Notes: generated by a model not told the origin, from the sequence alone. DNA of 6,732 nt from Verrucomicrobiia bacterium (GCA_026417675.1 JAOACV010000139.1:1-6732); one strand, 5' to 3'. Shown: positions 1-6,288, counted from the stretch's first letter. Made by a program: numbers and translations.

Positions 1-277
1 CCAGAAACTCCATGGCGATGTAGCGGATGCCTTCAAATTCCCCAGCGGAATAGACCCGCACCAGATGCTCATGGGAAAGGTTGGCGGCGGTGGTCGCCTC
101 GCGCTTGAAGCGGGCCACATACTCCGGGTCGGCGGCCAAATCGGGGGCCATGACCTTGAGGGCCGCGAATCGGTTCAACAGCGGCTGGCGGGCTTTGTAA
201 ACCGCCCCCATGCCGCCGCGGCCCAGCAACGTCAGCACTTGGTAACCCGCGAAGGTTTGGCCCTCAAGGTTGCTCAT
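1..277 (-). CDS. Hanks-type (PknB-like) serine/threonine protein kinase, N-terminal part, runs off left edge
   Basis: The minus strand encodes 92 complete codons from ATG at 277 to the window edge, with no stop. What is seen is the kinase N-lobe: the glycine-rich loop LGRGGMGAVY at residues 18-27, the ATP-binding lysine in ALKVM (K41), a helix-C glutamate in RFKREA (about E60), then HEHLVRVY and the hinge-leading IAMEFL. This is the usual arrangement in bacterial PknB-like kinases, which phosphorylate Ser/Thr on protein targets using ATP. The catalytic loop, DFG and any membrane or sensor domain lie outside the window, so localisation and signal cannot be judged. The start at 277 is chosen because the family N-terminus (a short lead, then GYQVLTLLGRGG) follows directly; a second ATG at 284 is out of frame. 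The gene lies downstream of deoR on the same strand, 219 bases away. A functional link to the microcompartment genes is not shown by the sequence. Confidence 0.9.
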   Translation of the reverse strand, partial: MSNLEGQTFAGYQVLTLLGRGGMGAVYKARQPLLNRFAALKVMAPDLAADPEYVARFKREATTAANLSHEHLVRVYSAGEFEGIRYIAMEFL

Positions 278-496
278 CGCTCATCACGCCTCACATCACG
301 CCTCAACCGCGAGGATTGACTACTTCAACCGGTCAGCCAGCATTCGTTTCAACGTTTTGCTGGCCGGACCCGGGCAGATACTCAGCCCGAACCAACGGCG
401 CCGAGAATAACTCGTGGGCGAATAAACCGCGAGCATGAAGTGCGGCCTTCGCCAAGCATGGCCAATCCGCCTTGATACTTCCGTGGCCGCAAGTAT
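278..496. other. Spacer between deoR stop and kinase start, no gene seen
   Basis: This 219-base stretch has no convincing coding potential on either strand. It contains a 12-base tandem duplication next to the kinase start (listed separately) and a possible hairpin: bases 336-342 (GCCAGCA) can pair with 358-364 (TGCTGGC) around a 15-base loop. A T-run is missing on the minus-strand side, so this is not a clear intrinsic terminator for deoR. A weaker 5-bp stem is possible at 371-375 with 385-389. I could not identify a kinase promoter. Confidence 0.6.
282..305. repeat. Perfect 12-base tandem duplication
   Basis: The unit CATCACGCCTCA occurs twice head to tail (282-293 and 294-305), immediately upstream of the minus-strand kinase start. 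It contains ATCACG, the core of the 7-base repeats found later in the microcompartment operon, so it may be a relative of that repeat family. It could be simple slippage or a short regulatory direct repeat; the sequence does not decide. Confidence 0.7.
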
Positions 497-1255
497 TCAG
501 CCTGCCACGAGCACCTCGATGCCGTGCTTTTCCAACAGGGCAATCTGATCGCGGGGCGTCGCTTTATCAGTGACAAGCGTGTGGACTTTCTCCAGCGGGG
601 CGCAGAACGACAGGGCGCGACGGCCGAATTTGGTGTGGTCAAGGCAGAGCACCACGCGCGCGGCGGCCGCCAGCATTTTTTGTTGGACAGCCACGATGAG
701 GTTGTTGGAGTTGGTGATGCCCTCCTCGGTGAGGCCGCCGGCGCTCATGATGGCGATGTCGGCGTGGACCTTGGACAGGGTTTCTTCGGCGAGGGGACCG
801 AGAAAGACGCCGAGGCGCGGGAAGATAAAGCCGCCGCAGACGATGGTTTCGATGGTGCTGGTGTTGCTGAACAGGTTGGCCACAGGCAGCGAGTTGGTGA
901 TGACTTGGATGCGTTTGCCGGTCAGTTGCTTGGCGACGTGGTAAGTGGTCGTGCCGCCGTCAATGATGACCGACATGCCGTCCTGAATCAGCCCGGCGGC
1001 CGCGCGGGCAATCAATTCCTTCTCCTCGGCTTGGCGCGTGTCGCGGGCGACAAAGTTCATCTCGTCGCTCTTGTGTTCGATGGCCATCGCGCCGCCGTGG
1101 GTGCGTTTGAGCAGACCCTTGGCAGCGAGTTGGTCCAGGTCGCGGCGGACGGTGGATTCGGAAGCTTTAAGGTCGCGCGCCAGCGTGGCGAGGTCCACGA
1201 AGTCATGCTGGCCGAGCAGTTCCTCGATTCGGCGAAGTCGTTCGGGCGCTTTCAC
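497..1255 (-). CDS. DeoR-family transcriptional repressor, probable regulator of the microcompartment operon
   Basis: With the GTG start at 1255 the protein has 252 residues, the usual DeoR-family length. The N-terminus KAPERLRRIEELL leads into the winged helix-turn-helix (about residues 5-57), with the recognition segment SESTVRRDLDQL and the family hallmark LLKRTHGGA. The C-terminal sugar-phosphate-sensing domain shows IIDGGTTT (99-104), ITNSLPVA, GPLAEETL, SAGGLTEEGITNSNN and DHTKFGRRAL, all typical. Members bind DNA until a phosphorylated sugar intermediate releases them. An in-frame ATG at 1372 would add 39 residues unlike any DeoR N-terminus and would overlap the pduL start, so I prefer 1255, although no good Shine-Dalgarno is visible there. 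The gene is transcribed divergently from the BMC operon across a 115-base region, which suggests local repression with a sugar phosphate as inducer. The inducer identity is inference. Confidence 0.92.
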   Translation of the reverse strand: MKAPERLRRIEELLGQHDFVDLATLARDLKASESTVRRDLDQLAAKGLLKRTHGGAMAIEHKSDEMNFVARDTRQAEEKELIARAAAGLIQDGMSVIIDGGTTTYHVAKQLTGKRIQVITNSLPVANLFSNTSTIETIVCGGFIFPRLGVFLGPLAEETLSKVHADIAIMSAGGLTEEGITNSNNLIVAVQQKMLAAAARVVLCLDHTKFGRRALSFCAPLEKVHTLVTDKATPRDQIALLEKHGIEVLVAG

Positions 1256-1370
1256 GGGGACAGTCTGGCACGGGCGAAAAAAAGTTGCAACAAATAGTTG
1301 ACAGATTTTGGAATATTCGATAGAGATTCCTGCGCGTTTTTGGAAGATTTTGATTGAATATGGAAAGGCC
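1256..1370. promoter_or_regulatory. Divergent control region between deoR and the BMC operon, with candidate operators
   Basis: This AT-richer 115-base stretch separates the two divergent starts. It contains repeated elements: AGATTTTGGAATAT at 1303-1316 recurs as AGATTTTG-ATT-GAATAT at 1345-1361, and TTTTGGAATATT (1306-1317) matches TTTTGGAAGATT (1338-1349) at 11 of 12 positions, 32 bases apart or about three helical turns. GAATATTC at 1311-1318 is a perfect 8-base palindrome. Spaced copies of one motif between a DeoR gene and its likely target are what operators for this family would look like. The assignment is inference. Confidence 0.55.
1298..1326 (+). promoter_or_regulatory. Candidate sigma-70-type promoter for the BMC operon
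   Basis: A perfect TTGACA -35 hexamer lies at 1298-1303. Seventeen bases further on, TAGAGA (1321-1326) is a weak -10 match. It would give a short leader of about 35-40 bases before the pduL ATG at 1371. The repeated AGATTTTG/GAATAT elements overlap the spacer between -35 and -10 and lie just downstream, a good position for a repressor. The -35 match is exact; the -10 is poor, so the call is moderate. Confidence 0.45.
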
Positions 1371-2048
1371 ATGAGTGCGCCTCAAATCCAACGCTCGGTG
1401 GTTGAGCAGATCGTCCGGGAGGCGGTTTATGCCCGCCTGGGCGGCGCCTCGCCGAGACCCGCATCTGCCGCCGGGCCGAATCCGTTGGTGGTCAACGTCA
1501 GCGCGCGGCATTGCCATCTGACGCAGGAGGCGGTGGACGCGCTGTTTGGCAAGGGGCACCAACTCAAGACGCATAAGATGCTCTATCAAGAGGGCCAGTT
1601 CGCGGCGGAGGAGGTGCTGACGCTGATTGGGCCGCGCAGCCGTGTGATTACCAACCTCCGCATCCTCGGCCCGTGCCGGAATCTGAACCAGGTCGAACTC
1701 GCGTTCACGGATGCCATCATGCTGGGTTTCGACGTGCCGGTGCGGCTCAGCGGCAACATCAAGGACACGCCGGGCTGCATGCTGATGGGGCCGGCGGGAT
1801 TCTTTGAGATGAAAGAAGGCGTCATTCGCGCGCTGCGGCACGTCCACATGCACCCGGAGGACGCGGCGTTTTATGGCGTCAAGAACGGCGACAAGATGCG
1901 GCTGCGCGTCGGCGGCGAGTGCGCGGGGTCGCTGGAGAATTTGCTGGTCCGCGTGGACAAGTCGTTCAAGCTGGAGGCGCACATTGACACCGACGAGGGC
2001 AACGCGCTGAACCTCCGGCCGGACAGCAAGGTGGAATTGTTGAAGTAA
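1371..2048 (+). CDS. pduL: PduL-type phosphate acyltransferase (phosphotransacylase) with encapsulation peptide
   Basis: The product of 225 residues converts acyl-CoA plus phosphate to acyl phosphate plus CoA inside the microcompartment, recycling CoA. PduL is the zinc-dependent transacylase unrelated to Pta. Visible metal-site motifs are SARHCH (residues 44-49) and the HVHMH triplet (157-161), with the [11 protein letters not shown] and [13 protein letters not shown] segments between them, as in the tandem PduL fold. Residues about 4-24 ([19 protein letters not shown]) form a predicted amphipathic helix followed by a Pro/Ala/Ser linker, typical of an encapsulation peptide. The ATG at 1371 is chosen because GGAAAGG (1362-1368) precedes it and the protein then starts just before this helix; an in-frame ATG at 1308 would overlap the promoter. 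It is the first gene of the operon, with BMC-H1 starting 18 bases later. In PVM loci the likely substrate is lactyl-CoA or propionyl-CoA; that is inference. Confidence 0.95.
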   Translation: MSAPQIQRSVVEQIVREAVYARLGGASPRPASAAGPNPLVVNVSARHCHLTQEAVDALFGKGHQLKTHKMLYQEGQFAAEEVLTLIGPRSRVITNLRILGPCRNLNQVELAFTDAIMLGFDVPVRLSGNIKDTPGCMLMGPAGFFEMKEGVIRALRHVHMHPEDAAFYGVKNGDKMRLRVGGECAGSLENLLVRVDKSFKLEAHIDTDEGNALNLRPDSKVELLK

Positions 2049-2066
2049 ATACAACCCAGGAGACAC

Positions 2067-2336
2067 ATGAACGAAGGACTCGGCATCATTGAAACCAAGG
2101 GCTATGTCGGCTCGGTGGAGGCCAGCGACGCGGCGGTGAAGGCCGCCAACGTCTCGCTGATCAAGACCGTCCAGATCGGCGGCGGCTTCGTCACCGTGCT
2201 GGTGCGCGGCGACGTGGGCAGCGTCAAGGCCGCTGTGGACGCCGGCGCGTCCGCCGCGGCGAAGGTCGGCGAACTGGTCGCCAGCCACGTCATTCCGCGG
2301 CCCAGCCCCGAAATGCTCAAGGCGTTTGTTGGATAA
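2067..2336 (+). CDS. BMC-H shell protein 1 (single BMC domain, hexamer former) with GGG pore
   Basis: This 89-residue protein is a complete single BMC domain: [24 protein letters not shown] at the start, then [18 protein letters not shown] and the terminal SHVIPRP strand. Such proteins form hexamers that tile the shell facets, with a central pore made by the loop after the second strand. Here that loop reads VQIGGGFVT (pore glycines 38-40), whereas the other two BMC-H proteins in this operon have KVGSGLVT. The missing serine would alter the polar lining of the pore, so this paralogue may pass different metabolites. It is also the most diverged of the three. AGGAGA at 2058-2063 is a strong ribosome binding site four bases from the ATG (bases 2064-2066 lie between). 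The next shell gene follows after 11 bases. Confidence 0.95.
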   Translation: MNEGLGIIETKGYVGSVEASDAAVKAANVSLIKTVQIGGGFVTVLVRGDVGSVKAAVDAGASAAAKVGELVASHVIPRPSPEMLKAFVG

Positions 2337-2347
2337 AGGAGACTACC

Positions 2348-2629
2348 ATGGCACTGCAAGCAATTGGCATGATTGAGACCAAGGGCCTCACCGCGCTGCT
2401 CGAAGGCACCGACGCCGCGCTCAAGGCCGCCAGCGTCCAGATGACCGGCTGGGAAAAAGTCGGCTCCGGCCTGGTCACGTCGTTCTTCAAGGGCGACGTG
2501 GCCGCCGTGAAGGCCGCGATTGACGCCGGCGCCGCCGCCGCCGCCCAAGTCGGCGAGGTCGTCAGCGTCCACGTCATCCCGCGTCCGCACGAAGAATTGC
2601 CGGGCTTGGGCAAGTTCATCGGCGCGTAG
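2348..2629 (+). CDS. BMC-H shell protein 2 (single BMC domain)
   Basis: This 93-residue BMC-H protein has the family N-terminus [26 protein letters not shown], the canonical pore loop EKVGSGLVT (G39-S40-G41), [25 protein letters not shown] and the closing [12 protein letters not shown] strand, followed by a short tail. It should form facet hexamers with a standard GSG pore. The ribosome binding site AAGGAGA (2336-2342) begins inside the stop codon region of BMC-H1, suggesting coupled translation. It is clearly closer to BMC-H3 than to BMC-H1: the two share a 29-base identical stretch (2550-2578 and 4050-4078) as well as most residues, so they are probably a duplication now separated by the kinase gene. 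The downstream spacer begins with a strong hairpin. Confidence 0.95.
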   Translation: MALQAIGMIETKGLTALLEGTDAALKAASVQMTGWEKVGSGLVTSFFKGDVAAVKAAIDAGAAAAAQVGEVVSVHVIPRPHEELPGLGKFIGA

Positions 2630-2637
2630 TTCGCCAA

Positions 2638-2663
2638 TGATTCGCGGCTGCGGCCGCGAATCA
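2638..2663 (+). repeat. Perfect 11-bp hairpin with C(UGCG)G tetraloop before the kinase gene
   Basis: Bases 2638-2648 (TGATTCGCGGC) are exactly complementary to 2653-2663 (GCCGCGAATCA), leaving the loop TGCG. In RNA the loop closed by C-G reads as a member of the cUNCGg class, which is unusually stable. No T-run follows, so a standard intrinsic terminator is unlikely. It sits eight bases after the BMC-H2 stop and could stabilise the 3' end of the shell-gene transcript or attenuate downstream expression. Its right arm overlaps the first 7-base repeat unit. Confidence 0.75.
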
Positions 2664-2693
2664 CGAGTCACGAGTTACGAATCACGAATCACG
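2659..2693. repeat. Five tandem 7-base repeats, A(A/G)T(C/T)ACG
   Basis: Five units in perfect phase: AATCACG, AGTCACG, AGTTACG, AATCACG, AATCACG. The array ends seven bases before the GTG start of the kinase gene and occupies the place where a ribosome binding site would be expected. The first fifteen bases are identical to those at 4193-4207 before BMC-P1, and both arrays are preceded by GCGGCCGC (2650-2657 and 4174-4181), so the two are copies of one dispersed element. Confidence 0.8.
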
Positions 2694-2700
2694 GTCCGCC

Positions 2701-3822
2701 GTGAAGATTCTCATCGCCAACATCGGCTCGACCTCCTTCAAGTATCGGCTCTTCGATATGACGACGGAGGCGCAACTGGCCAAGGGCGGCTACGAGCGCG
2801 TCACCGACTACGGCGACGCGATTGACAAGTCGCTCGCGGAAATGAAGGCCAGTGGCGCGCTGCCGCGCCTGGAAGACCTGACGGCCGTCGGTTTCAAGAC
2901 CGTGCTGGCCAAGGGCATCTACGGCTGCGCCGAGCTGACCGAGGACGTGCTGCGGGCGATGGAGCAGATGAACGATGTCGCGCCATCGCACAACCCGCCC
3001 TACATCGCCGGCATCCGGAAGTTTCGCGAGAAACTGCCGCGCACGCCGCTGGTCGGGTTGTTCGAGACCGCGTGGTGGATGAACGCCCCGGAGGCGGCGA
3101 TGCGTTACGCTGTGCCGGAGCAATGGGCCGAGTGGGGCGTGCGGCGCTACGGCTTCCACGGCGCGAGCCACCGCTACATCGCCGAGCGCGTCCATCAACT
3201 GCTGGGCGGCACGGACCTGAAAATCATCTCCTGCTACCTTGGCGGCAGCAACAGCGTCGGCGCGACGCACGGCACGCGCGGGGTGGGCAACTCGCTGGGC
3301 ATGAGTCCGCAATCGGGTCTGCCGCACAACAACCGCGTGGGCGACCTGGACTCGTTCGCCATCCCGTTCCTGATGAAGCAGCACGGGCTGACGCTCGACC
3401 AGATCGTGCGCGCGATGAACAAGGAGGGCGGGATGCTGGGCTTGAGCGGCGTGTCCAACGACATGCGCGACATCCAGGAGGCCGCCGCCAAAGGCAACGC
3501 GCGCGCCCAACTCGCCCTGGAGGTGTTCGTTCACAGCATCCGGCACTGGATTGGCGCCTATCTGTTCCAACTCAACGGCGCCGACGCGATCGTGTTCACC
3601 GCCGGCATTGGCGAGAACCAGAAGGAAATCCGCGAGATGGTCTGCGCCGGGCTGGACTGGTTCGGCATCCGGCTCGACCCGCAAAAAAACAACGCTTATC
3701 AACGCGGCCAGGAGGCCGTCATCAGCACGACCGATTCGCGCGTGAAAATCATGGTCGTGCCGACGAACGAGGAAATCGTCGTCGCGCGCGAAGTGAAGAA
3801 ACTTCTCGAAAGCAAACCCTAG
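2701..3822 (+). CDS. ackA: Acetate kinase family protein (ASKHA acyl kinase), divergent active site
   Basis: The 373-residue protein belongs to the acetate/propionate kinase family, which makes ATP and a free acid from acyl phosphate and ADP. Clear family features are [14 protein letters not shown] (6-18), [24 protein letters not shown] (148-159), NNRVGDLDS (R212), FTAGIGEN (299-306) and [11 protein letters not shown] (353-363). Several usual active-site positions differ by eye: GHR of the RVVHGG segment is GFK (K66), the FDTAFH aspartate is E122 in FETAWW, and ISCHLGNG is ISCYLGGS (Y179). It is shorter than typical acetate kinase (about 400). These changes suggest another acyl group, lactyl phosphate being the obvious guess in a PVM locus. 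The start is GTG with no Shine-Dalgarno visible and a 7-base repeat array directly upstream. No encapsulation helix is evident. It lies between BMC-H2 and BMC-H3. Confidence 0.9.
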   Translation: MKILIANIGSTSFKYRLFDMTTEAQLAKGGYERVTDYGDAIDKSLAEMKASGALPRLEDLTAVGFKTVLAKGIYGCAELTEDVLRAMEQMNDVAPSHNPPYIAGIRKFREKLPRTPLVGLFETAWWMNAPEAAMRYAVPEQWAEWGVRRYGFHGASHRYIAERVHQLLGGTDLKIISCYLGGSNSVGATHGTRGVGNSLGMSPQSGLPHNNRVGDLDSFAIPFLMKQHGLTLDQIVRAMNKEGGMLGLSGVSNDMRDIQEAAAKGNARAQLALEVFVHSIRHWIGAYLFQLNGADAIVFTAGIGENQKEIREMVCAGLDWFGIRLDPQKNNAYQRGQEAVISTTDSRVKIMVVPTNEEIVVAREVKKLLESKP

Positions 3823-3850
3823 TCATTCACGCAGAACAGGAGACACAACC

Positions 3851-4141
3851 ATGGCAGATGCAATCGGCATGATCGAAACCCGCGGCTTGGTGGCGCTCGT
3901 CGAAGCGACGGACGCGATGCTCAAGGCCGCCAACGTCAAGCTGGTCGGGATGGAAAAGGTCGGCAGCGGACTCGTCACCTCGGTCGTCGTCGGCGACGTG
4001 GCCGCCGTCAAGGCCGCCACCGACGCCGGCGCGCAGGCGGCGAAAGCCATCGGCGAGGTCGTCAGCGTCCACGTCATCGCCCGGCCGCACGAGGATGTTG
4101 CCGTCGTGCTTCCGAAGCCCGCCGCGCCGTCAAAAAAGTAA
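3851..4141 (+). CDS. BMC-H shell protein 3 (single BMC domain)
   Basis: This 96-residue BMC-H protein reads [27 protein letters not shown], then the pore loop EKVGSGLVT (G38-S39-G40), [25 protein letters not shown] and [12 protein letters not shown], ending in a short Pro/Ala/Lys tail (KPAAPSKK). It would form shell-facet hexamers. A strong AGGAGA (3838-3843) lies seven bases before the ATG, 28 bases after the kinase stop. It is the close paralogue of BMC-H2, with differences mainly at the outer strand after the pore (SVVVGD against SFFKGD) and the C-terminal tail. The duplication with a kinase gene in between suggests the gene moved or was copied inside the operon; a shell built from mixed hexamers is the likely result. 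Confidence 0.95.
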   Translation: MADAIGMIETRGLVALVEATDAMLKAANVKLVGMEKVGSGLVTSVVVGDVAAVKAATDAGAQAAKAIGEVVSVHVIARPHEDVAVVLPKPAAPSKK

Positions 4142-4152
4142 AGGCGTGAGTT

Positions 4153-4227
4153 GTGACGAGTGACGAGTGAGGCGCGGCCGCACGCCGGCGCCAATCACGA
4201 GTCACGAATCACGAACCACGAAATCAC
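4153..4227. repeat. Second 7-base repeat array flanking a GC-rich core, directly before BMC-P1
   Basis: The spacer after BMC-H3 has a left part with period-7 GTGACGA units (4153-4169), a GC-rich core containing GCGGCCGC (4174-4181), and a right array AATCACG, AGTCACG, AATCACG, AACCACG (4193-4220) that decays into AAATCAC up to the BMC-P1 start. The right array and the GCGGCCGC are shared with the spacer before the kinase gene. The repeat occupies the ribosome-binding region and leaves no Shine-Dalgarno sequence. Its translation in the BMC-P1 frame (NHESRITNHEIT) is a by-product and not a protein domain. Confidence 0.75.
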
Positions 4228-4228
4228 C

Positions 4229-4540
4229 ATGTTTCTGGCCAAGGTTGAAGGTTCCATCGTCGCGACGAAGAAGGACCCGAAGATGGTCGGGCGCAAGCTG
4301 CTCTTGCTGCGCCCGATGCTCGTGGACGAGAAGGATCACACCAAGTTCAAGCCCGGCGTCAACACCATCGTCGCCGTGGACAGCGTCGGCGCGGGCGAGG
4401 GCGAACTGGTGATGTTTTGCCAGGGCAGCTCCGCGCGCCTCGGCCCCGGTCTGAAAGACATGCCGGTGGACGCCGTCATCGTCGGCATCGTGGACGCCGT
4501 GGACGTCGAGGGCAAGGTCATCTACAAGAGCGACAAATAA
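4229..4540 (+). CDS. BMC-P shell vertex protein 1 (EutN/CcmL family)
   Basis: This 103-residue protein is a full EutN/CcmL pentamer subunit, which caps the vertices of the shell. Visible family pattern: MFLAKVEGSIVATKKDPKMVGRKLLLLRP at the N-terminus, TIVAVDSVGAGEGELVMFCQGSSAR in the middle and VDAVIVGIVDAVDVEGK at the end. The ATG at 4229 is chosen because it begins exactly at the conserved family N-terminus; the in-frame ATG at 4160 would add 23 residues encoded by the 7-base repeat array. No Shine-Dalgarno is visible before 4229, which would fit weak translation of a protein needed in only 12 pentamers per shell (inference). It lies nine bases upstream of the aldehyde dehydrogenase and is the most canonical of the three BMC-P proteins here. 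Confidence 0.94.
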   Translation: MFLAKVEGSIVATKKDPKMVGRKLLLLRPMLVDEKDHTKFKPGVNTIVAVDSVGAGEGELVMFCQGSSARLGPGLKDMPVDAVIVGIVDAVDVEGKVIYKSDK

Positions 4541-4549
4541 CGAGGCACC

Positions 4550-6019
4550 ATGAGCGCCGCACCCGCGATTAACGAGCAACTCATCCGCAGCCTGGTCGAA
4601 GACGTCGTCGCGCGCCTGAAACAGACGCCGGGCGCAACGACCCTGACCCCGCACGGCCCGTCCGCGCGCCGCGCGAGCGCGCCGAACCGCTTCGGCATCT
4701 TCGCCGACGCCAACCAGGCTTGCGAGGCTGCCGCGCACGCGCAGACCCAACTCGCCAGGGCCGGGGTCGAAGGCCGGCGCAAGGTCGAGGAGATTGTCAA
4801 GACGCTCTGCGAGAAGAACGCGGAGCCGTGGGGCAAGATCGAGCTGGAGGAGACCAAGATCGGCCGGCTCGACCACAAGATCGTCAAGCTGCAGATCATC
4901 AAAAACGTGCCCGGCGTGGACTATCTGTTCCGCCCCGCGATGAGCGGCGACAACGGCGTGACGATTGACGAATGCACGCCGTTCGGCGTCATTGGCGCCA
5001 TCACGCCCTCGACGCACTCGATCCCGACGATTGCCTGCAACATCATCAGCATGGTCGCCGCGGGCAATGCCGTCGTGTTCAACACCCATCCCTCGGCGAG
5101 CAAATGCGCCGCCGTCGCCGTGCGCGCGTTCAACGAGGCCATCCACGCCGTGCTCGGCATCGAAAACCTTGCCTGCACCATCGAGCCGCCGACGATGGAA
5201 AGTTTCAAGACGCTCTGCACCAACGAGCAGATCGCCATCCTCTTCGTCACGGGCGGCCCCGGCGTCGTCAAGGCCGCGATGGCCTCCGGCAAACGCGCCA
5301 TTTGCGCCGGCCCCGGCAACCCGCCCGTGGTGGTGGACGAGACGGCCGATTTCGACAACGCGGCCAGGAGCATCATCACCGGCGGGGGGTTCGACAATGA
5401 GCTGCTTTGCATCGGCGAGAAGGAGATTTACATCACGCCCAAGGCGTGGGAGCCGTTCATCGCCGCCTTCAAGCGCGCCGGCGCGGTCGAACTCAACGCC
5501 CGCCAGATCGAGGCGCTGACCAAGGAAGCGTTCACGTTCGAGAAAGGGCAGGGCGCGGGCTGCCCGCATCCCGTGCTCAACAAAAAACTCGTCGGCAAGG
5601 ACGTCAGCGTCCTCGCGCAGATCGCCGGCGTCAGCGCGCCCGCGGGCTGCGACCTGCTTTTCGGCGAGACCGATCCCAACCATCCGTTCGTGGAGGAGGA
5701 ACAGATGATGCCGTTCGTGCCGATCGTGCGCGTGCGCGACCTCGACGAGGCGATTCGCGAGGCCAAGCGCGCCGAACACGATTACCGGCACACCGCAGTC
5801 ATTCACTCGCGCAACGTGGACGCCATCACCCAGATGGCCCGCGCGCTCAACACGACCATCTTCGTCGCCAACGGCCCCAGCACGGCCGGTCTCGGCAGCG
5901 GCGGCGAGGGCTACCTGAGCTTCTCCATCGCGACGCCGACGGGCGAAGGCATCACCACTCCGCTGACGTTCACCCGCTACCGCCGGCTGACGATGGCGGG
6001 TTCACTGAGGATTTATTGA
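4550..6019 (+). CDS. CoA-acylating aldehyde dehydrogenase (PduP/EutE-like) with N-terminal encapsulation peptide
   Basis: The 489-residue enzyme oxidises an aldehyde to the acyl-CoA with NAD+ and CoA, feeding PduL. Residues about 7-25 (INEQLIRSLVEDVVARLKQ) form an amphipathic helix like the encapsulation peptides of PduP, followed by a Thr/Pro/Ala linker to about residue 48 and then the dehydrogenase domain. The nucleotide-binding segment FVTGGPGVVKAA begins at residue 232, and the catalytic cysteine is C287 in DNELLCIGEKEIYI, the pattern of the acylating PduP/EutE group. The C-terminal half has EEEQMMPFVPIVRV and a HTAVIHSRN segment, also typical. GAGG (4542-4545) lies four bases before the ATG. 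BMC-P2 follows after only three bases. In PVM loci the substrate is taken to be lactaldehyde or a related aldehyde from fucose/rhamnose cleavage; this is context, not sequence proof. Confidence 0.95.
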   Translation: MSAAPAINEQLIRSLVEDVVARLKQTPGATTLTPHGPSARRASAPNRFGIFADANQACEAAAHAQTQLARAGVEGRRKVEEIVKTLCEKNAEPWGKIELEETKIGRLDHKIVKLQIIKNVPGVDYLFRPAMSGDNGVTIDECTPFGVIGAITPSTHSIPTIACNIISMVAAGNAVVFNTHPSASKCAAVAVRAFNEAIHAVLGIENLACTIEPPTMESFKTLCTNEQIAILFVTGGPGVVKAAMASGKRAICAGPGNPPVVVDETADFDNAARSIITGGGFDNELLCIGEKEIYITPKAWEPFIAAFKRAGAVELNARQIEALTKEAFTFEKGQGAGCPHPVLNKKLVGKDVSVLAQIAGVSAPAGCDLLFGETDPNHPFVEEEQMMPFVPIVRVRDLDEAIREAKRAEHDYRHTAVIHSRNVDAITQMARALNTTIFVANGPSTAGLGSGGEGYLSFSIATPTGEGITTPLTFTRYRRLTMAGSLRIY

Positions 6020-6022
6020 GTC

Positions 6023-6280
6023 ATGATGCTCTGTCGTGTGGATGGCAATATCACGTCAACGGTCAAGCACCCTACGGCGACCGGCGTCCGGTTCTTGATC
6101 TGCCAGCCCATCACCGCGGACGGCGCGGAGGTCGGCGCGCCGACGGTGGCGGTGGACACGCTGGGCGCGGGCCTGCACGCGCGCGTGATCGTCACCACCG
6201 ACGGCAAATACATGACCGAGGTTTTGAAAAGCGACAAAACGCCGGTGCGCAACAGCATCATCGGCATCGTGGACCAATGA
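6023..6280 (+). CDS. BMC-P shell vertex protein 2 (EutN/CcmL family)
   Basis: This 85-residue protein begins MMLCRVDGNITSTVKHP, the short N-terminal strand of EutN/CcmL proteins, continues with RFLICQPI, then VAVDTLGAGLHARVIVTTDGKYM, and ends NSIIGIVDQ. It should assemble into vertex pentamers. Two consecutive ATG codons (6023 and 6026) open the frame; the first is used here, giving a gap of three bases after the dehydrogenase stop, so translation is probably coupled. It is clearly distinct from BMC-P1 and BMC-P3, lacking the GSSAR segment of the first and the extended central loop of the third. A 26-bp inverted repeat follows its stop. Confidence 0.93.
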   Translation: MMLCRVDGNITSTVKHPTATGVRFLICQPITADGAEVGAPTVAVDTLGAGLHARVIVTTDGKYMTEVLKSDKTPVRNSIIGIVDQ

Positions 6281-6288
6281 ACGACCAA

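Noticed and set aside
524..1297. 257-residue plus-strand open frame opposite deoR
   Set aside because: It is the complement of a clear DeoR protein; its Gly/Asp/Val-rich sequence matches no family.
1308..1370. Longer PduL starting at ATG 1308
   Set aside because: The extension is encoded by the AT-rich promoter region, while the ATG at 1371 has a GGAAAGG ribosome binding site and starts just before the encapsulation helix.
1256..1372. Longer DeoR protein starting at ATG 1372
   Set aside because: The 39 extra residues do not resemble DeoR N-termini and the start would overlap the pduL ATG, leaving no promoter space.
2659..2693. CRISPR array
   Set aside because: The units are 7 bases with no spacers, so this is a simple tandem repeat.
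2689..3702. 337-residue minus-strand open frame opposite the kinase gene
   Set aside because: The plus strand encodes a full acetate-kinase-family protein here; the antisense frame has no recognisable domain.
4160..4228. 23-residue N-terminal extension of BMC-P1
   Set aside because: It is the translation of the 7-base repeat array; EutN/CcmL proteins start at the MFLAKVEG strand.
4202..5806. 534-residue open frame on the minus strand
   Set aside because: It lies opposite BMC-P1 and the aldehyde dehydrogenase, is rich in Asp/Arg/His/Val as expected from an antisense GC-rich frame, and shows no family motif.
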